Shown: positions 24,817-32,948 of the stretch, one piece after another
Position numbering within the stretch: the first letter of the stretch is position 1
How the letters are laid out: each line of letters begins with the position of its first letter
NCBI GenBank assembly: GCA_046349515.1
Contig: JAXMCE010000002.1
Span: forward strand, 62,001-126,000
Direction of reading: 5' to 3'
Origin: JBGPGW01 sp046349515
GTDB lineage: Bacteria; Pseudomonadota; Alphaproteobacteria; CADEGL01
Length of the DNA stretch: 64,000 bases
Position numbers and translations under genes: made by a program
The notes under the pieces: generated by a model
What the model saw: only the letters and a program-made list of their open reading frames with translations
What the model was told of the DNA's origin: nothing
Database searches by the model: none

Positions 24817-25959
24817 ATGGCCAAGGTGATCGAACGGATTGCACTCCCAGGCTCGGCATCGGGCACCGCACACGAGCTCGTGGTGCATCGCTATGGCTCG
24901 CCCGGCGCGCGGCCCAAGGCCTACCTCCAGGCAAGCATCCATGCCGACGAAACACCGCCCATGCTCGTGCTGCACCATCTTCTGCGCTTCCTCGACGAAG
25001 CGGCGCGCGACGGCACCATCCGAGGCGAAATCGTCGTCGTGCCCGTGGCCAACCCGATCGGCCTCAGCCAGGAGGTGATGGGGATGCACATCGGACGCTC
25101 CGACCTCGCCGGCGGTGGCAACTTCAACCGTCAATGGCCAGACGTGACGGATCGCGTGGCGGCAGCGATCGCCGGCGCCCTCGGCCCGGAGGCCGGAGCC
25201 AACGCGGCGCTCATCCGGCACGCACTCGCCCAGGCGGTGGCGGCCATCGAACCCGCGAACTCCTTGGCGGCGATGCGCCTCTCGCTCCTCGCCCGCGCGA
25301 TCGATGCCGACATCGTGCTCGACCTTCACTCCGACCAGGAGGCGCTGCCCCATCTCTTCATCGGCACGCCCAATTGGCCGGCCGGTAGCGACCTCGCGGC
25401 GGAACTTCAGAGTCGCGCCGCGCTCTTTACCCACGATCCTGGCGGCCAAGCCTTCGAGGACATCTGCGCCTTGGCTTGGCACAAACTCGGGGCACGTTTC
25501 GGTCCCACGCATCCGGTTCCGCAGGCCTGTCTCGCGGCGACAATCGAGCTTCGAGGCAAGGCGGATGTGAGCGACGCGCTCGCGGCACGGGATGCCCAAG
25601 GGCTATTCCGCTTCCTCACCCGGCGCGGCGTGCTCGCGGGCGACCCTGGGCCCCTGCCGGATAGCCCGTGCGAGGCCGTACCGTTCGAAGCCGTCGATGT
25701 CGTTCGCGCGCCCCGAGCCGGAGTCCTCGTCCATCGGGCCAGCCTCGGTGACCAACTCACCGCCGGTGATGTTCTCGCCGACATCGTCGACCCCACGGCG
25801 GAGGATCCGCGCGGCGCACGCACGAGTGTCGCGACCCGCGCCACTGGTTGGGTGCTCGCCCGGCGGGCCGATCGCTATGTCCGCCTGGGCCAGGTCGTGG
25901 CCAAGGTGGTCGGCCGCACGCCTCTTCCAGACCGCACCGGCCATCTCCTCGAGGACTAG
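24817..25959 (+). CDS. Succinylglutamate desuccinylase/aspartoacylase family (M14-like) zinc hydrolase
   Basis: The 380-residue protein has the AstE/AspA zinc site HADE (H42, E45) in LQASIHADETPPML. Further motifs are the NFNRQWPD arginine-binding segment near 107, an IVLDLHSD strand with the third ligand, and a TIELRGKADVS segment where the catalytic glutamate is expected. A C-terminal beta domain with a biotinyl-lipoyl-like fold (GVLVHRASLGDQLTAGDVLADIVDP) follows, as in this subfamily. It removes acyl groups from N-acyl amino acids or related amides; the substrate is not determined. The ATG at 24817 is preferred to a TTG at 24781. It is divergent from uvrD. Confidence 0.88.
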   Translation: MAKVIERIALPGSASGTAHELVVHRYGSPGARPKAYLQASIHADETPPMLVLHHLLRFLDEAARDGTIRGEIVVVPVANPIGLSQEVMGMHIGRSDLAGGGNFNRQWPDVTDRVAAAIAGALGPEAGANAALIRHALAQAVAAIEPANSLAAMRLSLLARAIDADIVLDLHSDQEALPHLFIGTPNWPAGSDLAAELQSRAALFTHDPGGQAFEDICALAWHKLGARFGPTHPVPQACLAATIELRGKADVSDALAARDAQGLFRFLTRRGVLAGDPGPLPDSPCEAVPFEAVDVVRAPRAGVLVHRASLGDQLTAGDVLADIVDPTAEDPRGARTSVATRATGWVLARRADRYVRLGQVVAKVVGRTPLPDRTGHLLED

Positions 25960-26086
25960 AGCCCCGATTTCAACGAAATGTTGCCGCCGCCGCGTGAATG
26001 GGAATTTGTGCGGCCGCGATTGGCGTCGCACCCGCCACATCGGACATGTTATCCTTCGCTTTCATCACGCTACACCGGAACGAACC

Positions 26087-27100
26087 ATGGGCGAGCCGAA
26101 TCGATCGGCGCTGCGGCGTGCAATTCTCGGTCTCGCCGCGGCGGCATGGGTGGCGATTGCAGGCGCGGCGAGTGCGGTCGCGCAAGGGCCCGCCAAGGAT
26201 CTCCTCAACGCCGTGGTGGGCGTGAATGCGGAAATCCCCGCCCAGGCGCGGACGGCCCCCCTTCTCGGCACGAAGCGATCAGGCAGCGGCGTCGTCATCG
26301 ACGGCAGCGGCCTCGTCCTCACCATCGGCTATCTGATCGTCGAAGCGTCGAGCGTCACCGTGACCGACAATAACGGCACGACGGTTCCGGCGCAGATCGT
26401 CGCCTACGACCACCAGACGGGCCTTGGCCTCCTGCGCGCGCTCAGGCCCCTCGAGAGCCCGCCCATGGCTTTCGGCCGATCGGACGATCTCAAGGAGCTC
26501 AATCCCGTGATGGTCGTCGGCCGCGACGCAGGCGAGCTGATCGTTCCGGCCCGCGTCAGTGCGCGGCGTGAATTCGCAGGTTCCTGGGAGTACCTCATGG
26601 ACAATGCGATCTTCACGGTGCCGGCCCATCCGTACCACAGCGGCGCGGCCCTCATCGGGCCCGACGGCAAGCTCCTCGGCATCGGCTCCCTCATCATCAC
26701 GCAGTCGATTCCGGGCGTCGGCGTCGTGCCCGGCAACATGTTCGTGCCCATCGACGTCTTGAAGCCGATCCTGGCCGACCTCATCGCCGAGGGACATCAA
26801 CGCGGCCCCCATCAACCGTGGCTCGGCCTCTCGCCCGAGGAGGTGCGTGGCAAGCTGTTCGTGACCCGCGTCTCGCCCGAGGGGCCGGCCGAGAAAGCCG
26901 GCATCAAGGAAGGGGACATCATCGTCGGTGTCGGCGGCGCGCCGGTCGACAGCATGGCCGGCCTCTTCCGCAAGGTGTGGTCCCTCGGCCCGGCCGGCAC
27001 CGACGTTCCCCTCGACGTCATCCAGGGCTCCGACGTCCGGCGCATCGTCGTCCATTCGATCGACCGCTACAGCTGGCTGCGCCTCGATCTCACCCACTGA
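26087..27100 (+). CDS. HtrA/DegP-like protein with degenerate catalytic triad and one PDZ domain
   Basis: The 337-residue protein has a signal peptide (about 1-33), a trypsin-like domain (about 60-225) and one PDZ domain (about 240-330). It aligns well to DegP, but the catalytic His position is Y82 (in VLTIGYLIVEA), the Asp position is G112 (in HQTGLGLL), and only the serine region keeps S185 (in YHSGAAL). The oxyanion glycine before the serine is also altered. It is therefore predicted to be non-proteolytic, perhaps a periplasmic chaperone or peptide sensor. It follows the AstE-like gene by 127 bases on the same strand and ends at a convergent hairpin. Confidence 0.85.
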   Translation: MGEPNRSALRRAILGLAAAAWVAIAGAASAVAQGPAKDLLNAVVGVNAEIPAQARTAPLLGTKRSGSGVVIDGSGLVLTIGYLIVEASSVTVTDNNGTTVPAQIVAYDHQTGLGLLRALRPLESPPMAFGRSDDLKELNPVMVVGRDAGELIVPARVSARREFAGSWEYLMDNAIFTVPAHPYHSGAALIGPDGKLLGIGSLIITQSIPGVGVVPGNMFVPIDVLKPILADLIAEGHQRGPHQPWLGLSPEEVRGKLFVTRVSPEGPAEKAGIKEGDIIVGVGGAPVDSMAGLFRKVWSLGPAGTDVPLDVIQGSDVRRIVVHSIDRYSWLRLDLTH

Positions 27101-27133
27101 GGCGCGGCCGCACGGCGCTTCCGAGTCCGCGCC
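27101..27133. terminator. Inverted repeat in convergent intergenic region
   Basis: GGCGCGG (27101-27107) and CCGCGCC (27127-27133) are perfect 7-base arms with a 19-base loop between the HtrA-like gene and the pentapeptide gene, which converge here. The placement suits a shared transcription end. There is no T-run, so confidence is low. Confidence 0.3.
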
Positions 27134-27134
27134 C

Positions 27135-27638
27135 TCAATTGCACTGACCGAGCGATCCCTCGGCACAGATTTTCTGCCCGTCGATCCAGACAGCGCCGCT
27201 GAGATCCGCCCGCGTCAGATCCGCACCCGTGAGGTGCGCACCCGTGAGGTTGGCGCCCCGCAGATTGGCCTGGAAGAAGCGGGCGCGCTGCAGATCCGCG
27301 CCGCGCAAATTGGCGCCCGCCAGATCGGCCTTGGTGAGATCGGCTTCCGTCAAGCGCGCGTTCTCGAGCTTCGAGCGTTCAAGCCGGGCGCTGATGAACT
27401 TGGCGCGGTAGGCATCGACCTGCGTGAGGTCGCTGCCGGAGAGGTCGGCCCGCGCGAAGCTCGCATCGCGCAAGCGCGCGCCCGTCAGATCGATGTCCTG
27501 GAGCGCCTTCTGGTCGAGACGGCACCGCCGCCAGTCGACGTCCCGGGCCGCGGCGTCGGTGCAGTCCGCGCGCGCGGGCCACGCGAGAAGCATCGCCGCC
27601 GCCAGGCCCGCAAAGCCCCACCAGCGCGGCCCGGGCAT
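27135..27638 (-). CDS. Secreted pentapeptide-repeat protein
   Basis: The 167-residue product has a signal peptide (MPGPRWWGFAGLAAAMLLAWPARA, cleaved near 24) followed by about 16 pentapeptide A(D/N)LxX repeats from roughly residue 45 to 150 (for example LTGADLTRADLSGA), which form a right-handed quadrilateral beta helix. Cysteines at 26, 39 and near both ends of the C-terminal tail (ICAEGSLGQC) may form disulfides in the periplasm. Function is unknown; pentapeptide proteins are often protein-binding scaffolds. The gene ends 5 bases from the convergent hairpin and starts 6 bases after the thioesterase stop, so the two form one transcript. Confidence 0.87.
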   Translation of the reverse strand: MPGPRWWGFAGLAAAMLLAWPARADCTDAAARDVDWRRCRLDQKALQDIDLTGARLRDASFARADLSGSDLTQVDAYRAKFISARLERSKLENARLTEADLTKADLAGANLRGADLQRARFFQANLRGANLTGAHLTGADLTRADLSGAVWIDGQKICAEGSLGQCN

Positions 27639-27643
27639 GGTGC

Positions 27644-28132
27644 TCAGCCCGGACGCTTGGCGGCGAGGCTGATGGCGCGGCTGGCCTCGACCGGCCAGGG
27701 CCGCGCGTCGTGCTCGCGCTTCATGCGATCGAGGCGGCCCATGGTCTCCTCGGTGAAGGGCGTCGCCCGACGCGTCGCCATGTCGACATGGAGGCTCATG
27801 AACTCGCAGGTCGCCGACACGAAATTCTCCGTGTCGTGATGCAGGAAATGGATGAAGTGCACGCGCTTCGTATCATAGCCCAGAATCTGGGAGACAGTGC
27901 GAATCGGCGCGCCCTCGTGCATCTCCCGGCGGAAGACGACGTGCATCTCCGTCATGAACATGGTGCGCCCGGTGCGCTCGATCGCCGCGAAGCCGAGGTC
28001 GAACAGGTCGAAGAATCCGTCGATCGCGCGATCGAAAATGAGGCTGTAATAGGCCACGTTCAGATGGCCGTTCAGATCGACCCAATCCTTGTGAACAACG
28101 TCCCGGTAGGTGACTGGCAGCTCGACGCTCAT
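27644..28132 (-). CDS. Acyl-CoA thioesterase (hot-dog fold, 4HBT family)
   Basis: The 162-residue protein has the hot-dog thioesterase pattern: VVHKDWVDLNGHLNVAYYSLIFDRA near the N-terminus, where the Asp in the DLNGHLN segment is the predicted catalytic residue, then FMTEMHVVFRREMHEGAPIRTVSQILGYD and a long C-terminal basic tail. It resembles YbgC-like and betainyl-CoA thioesterases, which release free acids from CoA esters in the cytoplasm. The substrate is not determined. It is the first gene of the minus-strand pair with the pentapeptide protein and is divergent from the M24 gene. Confidence 0.88.
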   Translation of the reverse strand: MSVELPVTYRDVVHKDWVDLNGHLNVAYYSLIFDRAIDGFFDLFDLGFAAIERTGRTMFMTEMHVVFRREMHEGAPIRTVSQILGYDTKRVHFIHFLHHDTENFVSATCEFMSLHVDMATRRATPFTEETMGRLDRMKREHDARPWPVEASRAISLAAKRPG

Positions 28133-28214
28133 GCGCGGGCGAGGATAGTGGATTGATCGGGACGCGCAATCCTGCTCGAGACGGCGTAAGGCCGCGTGCG
28201 ACCGCCGCCTTGGC

Positions 28215-28243
28215 TTGACGCCCCGGCCGGCGGGCGATCATAT
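28215..28243 (+). promoter_or_regulatory. Predicted sigma-70 promoter of the M24/MFS operon
   Basis: TTGACG (28215-28220) and TCATAT (28238-28243) are separated by exactly 17 bases and lie 25 bases upstream of the M24 ATG. The -35 matches consensus in 5 of 6 positions. It is the best-looking promoter in the window. Confidence 0.55.
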
Positions 28244-28267
28244 CGGCGCAGCACGGGGGTCAGGGAC

Positions 28268-29422
28268 ATGGCAGCGCGGATCGGACAGGAGCTCCCCTTC
28301 TCCCGGGCGGAGCTCGACGGGCGCATGGACCGGGCCAAGGCCAAGATGGCCGAAGCCGGGCTCGATGCCGCGCTCCTCTTCGATCCCGAGAACATCTTCT
28401 ATCTCACCGGCTATCAGAGCATCGGCTATTTCACCTTCCAGGCGCTCCTCGTGCCGATCACGGGTGCGCCCGTACTCATCTCGCGTGCGGTCAACCAGTT
28501 CATGGCCGCCATCACGCCGACCATCGGGCGTTTCGCAGCCGTCGGCGACACGGACGATCCCGTCGCCGCGACCTTGGGTGCGATCGCGGATTTCGGCGCG
28601 CGCGGGCGGCTCGGCGTCGAGACGGCCTCCTGGTACCTGACCGTGCCCGTCTATCGCGCGCTCGAGCGCGAGAGCGGCTGGACGCTCGCTGACTGGTCCG
28701 GTGTGGTCGAGCGCCTCCGGCTCAACAAGTCGCCCGAGGAGATCGACCGCATCCGCCGCGCGGCGCGCGCGGCCGAAGCGGGCTTGGCCGCGGCGCTTCA
28801 CGCGACCAAGCCCGGAGCGAATGAAAACGACGTCGCGGCCGCCATGCATCACGCCAGCATCGCGGCGGGCAGCGAGTATCTCGGCCATGCGCCCATCGCG
28901 GTCGCGGGCGAGCGCACGGCCGTCACCTTCACCATGTGGCGCCGCCGGCCTCTCGCCGCAGGCGACGCCGTCTTTCTCGAATCGGGCGGATGCGTCGATC
29001 GCTACCACGCGATCATCGCGCGGTGCGCGGTCCTCGGCCGGCCCACCGACGAGATGAAGCGCATGGCCGATGCGATCATCGGCGGACTCGAGGCGGTGAT
29101 CGGCGCGCTCAAACCCGGCATCACCTCGGGCGATGCGGACCGCGCGTGCCGCAGCGTCATCGCGCGCGCGGGCTACGGCGAGCGCTTCGTCCACCGCACG
29201 GCCTACGGCGTCGGCATCGGCTTCCCGCCCAATTGGAGCGAGGGCAAGACCATCGCGCTCCGGCGAGACGACCCGACCGTGCTCGAGCCGAACATGACTT
29301 TCCACATCGTGCCGAGCATCTTCGGCGGCGACTACGGCCTCTGCTTCAGCGAGACGGTGCTCATCACACCGAGCGGGTGCGAAGTGATCACGCGCTATCC
29401 GCGGGAGTTCCTCGTCCTGTGA
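28268..29422 (+). CDS. M24 family creatinase-like hydrolase lacking the metal site
   Basis: The 384-residue protein has a creatinase-type N-terminal domain (FDPENIFYLTGYQS near 38-51) and a C-terminal pita-bread domain. The metal ligands of true aminopeptidases are missing: the first Asp is E238 in VFLESGGC, the second is an isoleucine in RYHAIIAR, and the His is a tyrosine in HRTAYGVGIGF. The GFPPNWSE and EPNMTFH segments match ectoine hydrolase (DoeA)-like and creatinase-like members, which hydrolyse small C-N bonds without metal. The ATG at 28268 has an AGGGAC ribosome site. The stop overlaps the MFS start (GTGA), implying a coupled uptake-and-degradation pair. Confidence 0.87.
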   Translation: MAARIGQELPFSRAELDGRMDRAKAKMAEAGLDAALLFDPENIFYLTGYQSIGYFTFQALLVPITGAPVLISRAVNQFMAAITPTIGRFAAVGDTDDPVAATLGAIADFGARGRLGVETASWYLTVPVYRALERESGWTLADWSGVVERLRLNKSPEEIDRIRRAARAAEAGLAAALHATKPGANENDVAAAMHHASIAAGSEYLGHAPIAVAGERTAVTFTMWRRRPLAAGDAVFLESGGCVDRYHAIIARCAVLGRPTDEMKRMADAIIGGLEAVIGALKPGITSGDADRACRSVIARAGYGERFVHRTAYGVGIGFPPNWSEGKTIALRRDDPTVLEPNMTFHIVPSIFGGDYGLCFSETVLITPSGCEVITRYPREFLVL

Positions 29423-30687
29423 GCGCCACGGCATCCGCGATTCCCCGCCAGTACCGGCGCATGTTCGCGGTCATGGTGGCCGCGGTCGCCTCCGTGTTCG
29501 TGCTCTCGCAGGTTTATCGCTACATGATCACGCTGATCGTGCCGGAGATCGCGCGCGAGCTGTCGCTGTCGGCCTCGGAGGTCGGCGCGCTCGGCGCGAC
29601 GCTCTTCTTCAGCTTCGCGGCCATGCAGATCCCGGCCGGGATCATCATCGACCGCTGGGGGCCGCGACGCGCCGTGTCGTTCATGCAGGTCTTCGCGGTC
29701 GCAGGCATGCTGGTCGCATCGGCGTCCCAGTCGCTCGGCACGCTGACCCTGGCCATGGTGCTCATGGGCGCGGGCTCGTCCTGCAATCTCGTGAGCGCGC
29801 TCGTCATCGGCGCGCGCTGGCTTCCGGGCGACCGGTTCGCGGCCATGACCGGCACCATGATCGCGCTCGGCGCGACGGGCCACGTGCTCTCGACCGTGCC
29901 CATGGCTGTCCTTGTCGAAGCGGTCGGCTGGCGGCAGGGCTACGCGATCGTCGCCGTGCTTGCGGCGGTGGCCGGCATCGCGGCCTACGTGACGGTCAGG
30001 AACGCTCCGCCCGATGCGCCGCAAGCGCCGCGCGAGCGCGAAACGCTTCTCGCGAGCCTCCGCGGCACGGCACAGGTCTTTCGGACCCGCGGCATGGCGC
30101 GGCTCGTGATCATGACGGCCATGGGACCGGCGACCTTCTTCACCATGCGCGGGCTCTGGGCCGGCCCCTACTTCGCCGATGTCCAGGGCCTGGCCCCCCA
30201 GGCCCGCGGCTCGGCACTCCTCGTCGTGGCCCTCGCCATGATCGCGGGCAATCTCAGCTACGGCTTTCTCGACCGGCGCCTCAATTCGCGCCGCCGGCTC
30301 GTCATGATCGGCACCTGGCTCCTCATCGGCGCGTTCGCGCTCCTCGCGGCCTTCCCGGAGGCGCCGCTCGGCTGGGCGCTCGTCTTCTTCGGCCTTCTCG
30401 GGCTCTTCGCGCCCTACGACGTGATCCTCTTCGCCCATGCGCGCTCGATGTTCCCCCATCGGCTCGCGGGCCGCGCGATGACGACCGTCAATTTGGCACT
30501 CTTCGTCGGCTTCTCGAGCCTCCAATTCGCGTCGGGCCACTTGATGCAATGGGCGCAAGCGCATGACTTCACGCCCGCGCAATCCTTCCGCTGCGTCTTC
30601 CTTTTCCTCATCGCCGTCAGTGTCGTGGGCTTCGCCTGCTATCGCGGCATCGCGGACGCGCGGCCAAGCGACGACGGCTCGGGCTGA
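29419..30687 (+). CDS. Major facilitator superfamily transporter
   Basis: The 422-residue protein has 12 predicted helices with the MFS loop signature GIIIDRWGPRRAVSF after helix 2 and a matching DRRLNSRRRLVMIG loop in the second half. The GTG start overlaps the M24 stop, so it is translated with the hydrolase. This coupling suggests it imports the substrate of the M24 enzyme (or exports the product), but the solute cannot be named. It is convergent with gshA, whose stop lies 54 bases away. Confidence 0.9.
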   Translation: MSATASAIPRQYRRMFAVMVAAVASVFVLSQVYRYMITLIVPEIARELSLSASEVGALGATLFFSFAAMQIPAGIIIDRWGPRRAVSFMQVFAVAGMLVASASQSLGTLTLAMVLMGAGSSCNLVSALVIGARWLPGDRFAAMTGTMIALGATGHVLSTVPMAVLVEAVGWRQGYAIVAVLAAVAGIAAYVTVRNAPPDAPQAPRERETLLASLRGTAQVFRTRGMARLVIMTAMGPATFFTMRGLWAGPYFADVQGLAPQARGSALLVVALAMIAGNLSYGFLDRRLNSRRRLVMIGTWLLIGAFALLAAFPEAPLGWALVFFGLLGLFAPYDVILFAHARSMFPHRLAGRAMTTVNLALFVGFSSLQFASGHLMQWAQAHDFTPAQSFRCVFLFLIAVSVVGFACYRGIADARPSDDGSG

Positions 30688-30741
30688 GCCCCTCGCCGCG
30701 TGGCCGAGGCGCGCCCGCCGATCGGCAAGCGATGGCGTGGG

Positions 30742-32106
30742 TCAGTAGGCGCTTTCGGTGTAGATGGGCTCGACGCGCCCCTTCCAGCGCGTGGCATAGG
30801 CCTCGAGCCATTGGTCGGAGAGGGTGCGGCCCGACTCGGCGATTGTCTCGAGCGGCGCCAGGAAGACGCTTTCATCTTCGCCGACGCTGTTGATGCGGGC
30901 CCGCGCCTTGAGGCCTGCGCGCGCGATCTTGAGCATCTCGACCGCGACCTCGCGCACGGTGCGCGACCTGAATGGCGCGTGGAGACCCTGACGCGGCGTG
31001 TCGCGGCGCAAGGTTTCGCGCTCCTCCCCCGACCAATCCTTGACGAGGTCCAAGGCCGCGTCGAGCGCCGTCTCGTCGTACAACAAGCCCACCCACAACG
31101 CCGGCAGCGCGCAGAGATGCCGCATCGGGCCCGTGTCGGCCCCGCGCATCTCGAGGAACTGCTTCATGCGAACCTCGGGGAAGGCCGTCGTCAGGTGATC
31201 GGCCCAGTCCGTCATCGTCGGATGCTCGCCGGGAAGCGCCGGCAAACGTCCTGCGAGGAAGTCGCGGAACGACTGTCCGCTCGCATCGATATAGGTGCCG
31301 TCCCGATAGACGAAGTACATCGGCACGTCGAGCATGTAGTCGACATAGCGCTCGAAGCTCATGCCGCGCTCGAACACGAAGCCGATGAGGCCGCAGCGGT
31401 CCGGATCCGTGTCGGTCCAGACATGGGAGCGGTAGCTTTGGAATCCGTTGGGTTTGCCTTCGGTGAAGGGCGAGTTCGCGAAAAGCGCCGTCGCGATCGG
31501 TTGGAGGGCCAAGCTCGCGCGGAACTTCTTGACCATGTCGGCTTCGGAGCCGAAATCGAGATTCACCTGCACGGTACAGGTCCGCACCATCATGTCGAGG
31601 CCGAGGGTGCCGCGCTTGGGCATGTAGGCGCGCATGATCTTGTAACGGCCCTTGGGCATCCAGGGCACGTCGGCCCGCGGCGATTCCGGATCGAAGCCGA
31701 GCGAGAGGAAGGTGATGCCGAGCTCCTTGCCCACCGCCTTCACCTGCTCGAGATGCTCGGTGATCTCGCCGCAAGTCTCGAACAGGGTCGCAAGCGGCGC
31801 GCCGGACAGCTCGACCTGGCCACCCGGCTCGAGCGTGACGGAAGCGCCGGCCTTGGACAGCGCGATGATGTTGCCCTTCTCCTTGACCGGCGCCCAGCCG
31901 AAGCGCGTCAAAGCCTCGAGCATGGCGCGGATTCCGGCGGGCCCTTCATAGGGCAGGCGGCGATGGGAATCGGAGTTGACGGCGAACTTCTCGTGTTCCG
32001 TGCCGAGGCGCCATCGGGCCTTGGGCTTGCAGCCGGCCTCGATATGCGCGACGAGCTGTCGCCGGTCGGTCACGGGTTCGCCGCGGATCGTGCTCGGGCC
32101 GGACAT
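30742..32106 (-). CDS. gshA: Glutamate-cysteine ligase (plant/alphaproteobacterial type)
   Basis: The 454-residue enzyme makes gamma-glutamylcysteine, the first step of glutathione synthesis. It matches the plant-type ligase shared by Alphaproteobacteria: WRLGTEHEKFAVN, the SVTLEPGGQVELSGAPL active-site strand, FLSLGFDPESPRADVPWMPKGRYKIM and TCTVQVNLDFGSEADMVKKF. The start ATG at 32106 lies 24 bases downstream of the rsmE stop, so rsmE-gshA is probably one operon. No glutathione synthetase (gshB) gene lies in the window. Confidence 0.95.
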   Translation of the reverse strand: MSGPSTIRGEPVTDRRQLVAHIEAGCKPKARWRLGTEHEKFAVNSDSHRRLPYEGPAGIRAMLEALTRFGWAPVKEKGNIIALSKAGASVTLEPGGQVELSGAPLATLFETCGEITEHLEQVKAVGKELGITFLSLGFDPESPRADVPWMPKGRYKIMRAYMPKRGTLGLDMMVRTCTVQVNLDFGSEADMVKKFRASLALQPIATALFANSPFTEGKPNGFQSYRSHVWTDTDPDRCGLIGFVFERGMSFERYVDYMLDVPMYFVYRDGTYIDASGQSFRDFLAGRLPALPGEHPTMTDWADHLTTAFPEVRMKQFLEMRGADTGPMRHLCALPALWVGLLYDETALDAALDLVKDWSGEERETLRRDTPRQGLHAPFRSRTVREVAVEMLKIARAGLKARARINSVGEDESVFLAPLETIAESGRTLSDQWLEAYATRWKGRVEPIYTESAY

Positions 32107-32130
32107 GGGTCGGGGCGTGATCCTCAGCGT

Positions 32131-32901
32131 TCAGTCAGCGCTGCCTGCGCGGGGGCGCGCCCATGCGCCAACCAATGCTTGCCAACACGCGAGCGCCGCG
32201 AGCGCGGCCGTCTCCGCACGCAAGAGATGATGACCAAGGGCAACGGGCGTAACAAAGGGCAGTTTCTTGAGAGCGTCAAGCTCCGAGCGTTCGAACCCGC
32301 CCTCGGGCCCGACGAGGACGGCCCATGGTGCTCTCTCTGCCGAATCGTCGAGGCCAGCGAGCGTCGCGGCGATGGGCGGGCTCACCCCCGATTCATCGCA
32401 GATGAGGAGCCGCCGGCCGTGCGGCCACGAGGCAAGCACCGCGTCGAGCGCCGCGGCGGGGGCGAGGCGTGGAACCGCGAGGCGCCCGCATTGTTCGGCG
32501 GCTTCGATCGCGATCGCGCGCATCCGCTCCGCATTGAGGCGGTCGATCACGGTGCGGCGCGTCTTGACGGGATGGATCTCGGCGACGCCCAGCTCCGTCG
32601 CCTTTTCCACGACGAGCTCCATGGGACCTCGTTTCAGGAGCGCCGGCACGAGCCAGAGATCGACGGGCACCTCCTGCCCGCGGGTCTGTCGCTCGAGAAC
32701 CGCCGTGACGCGCCCCTTGCCCTCGATCGCGAGGCGCGCACGCCACTCGCCGTCGCGCCCATTGAAGAAGAGGATCGGGTCGCCCGACTCGCGCCGCATG
32801 ACGGTGCGGACATAGCGCGCCTGGGACTCCTCGAGCGCGAGCGAGGCGCCCGCGACCAAATCGGCCTCGACATGGAGGCGAAGCGGTGCCCTCTCCGTCA
32901 T
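32131..32901 (-). CDS. rsmE: 16S rRNA (uracil-1498-N3)-methyltransferase
   Basis: RsmE methylates U1498 of 16S rRNA. The 256-residue protein has an N-terminal PUA-like domain and a SPOUT knot domain with the conserved VEKATELGVAEIHPVKTRRTV segment, LVGPEGGFERSELDAL (SAM-binding GPEGG) and LGHHLLRAETAALAAL. These are diagnostic for RsmE. It begins 47 bases from the divergent ubiA start and precedes gshA. Length is typical (about 245). Confidence 0.95.
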   Translation of the reverse strand: MTERAPLRLHVEADLVAGASLALEESQARYVRTVMRRESGDPILFFNGRDGEWRARLAIEGKGRVTAVLERQTRGQEVPVDLWLVPALLKRGPMELVVEKATELGVAEIHPVKTRRTVIDRLNAERMRAIAIEAAEQCGRLAVPRLAPAAALDAVLASWPHGRRLLICDESGVSPPIAATLAGLDDSAERAPWAVLVGPEGGFERSELDALKKLPFVTPVALGHHLLRAETAALAALACWQALVGAWARPRAGSAD

Positions 32902-32948
32902 GGTCGCGTCTCGTCAATTGCCAAGGCTTCGGGCAGAATTAGCACAGC

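Noticed and set aside
30688..30741. A CCTCG...CGAGG repeat between the convergent MFS and gshA genes.
   Set aside because: Only five outer pairs form and the inner bases mismatch, so it is too weak to call a terminator.
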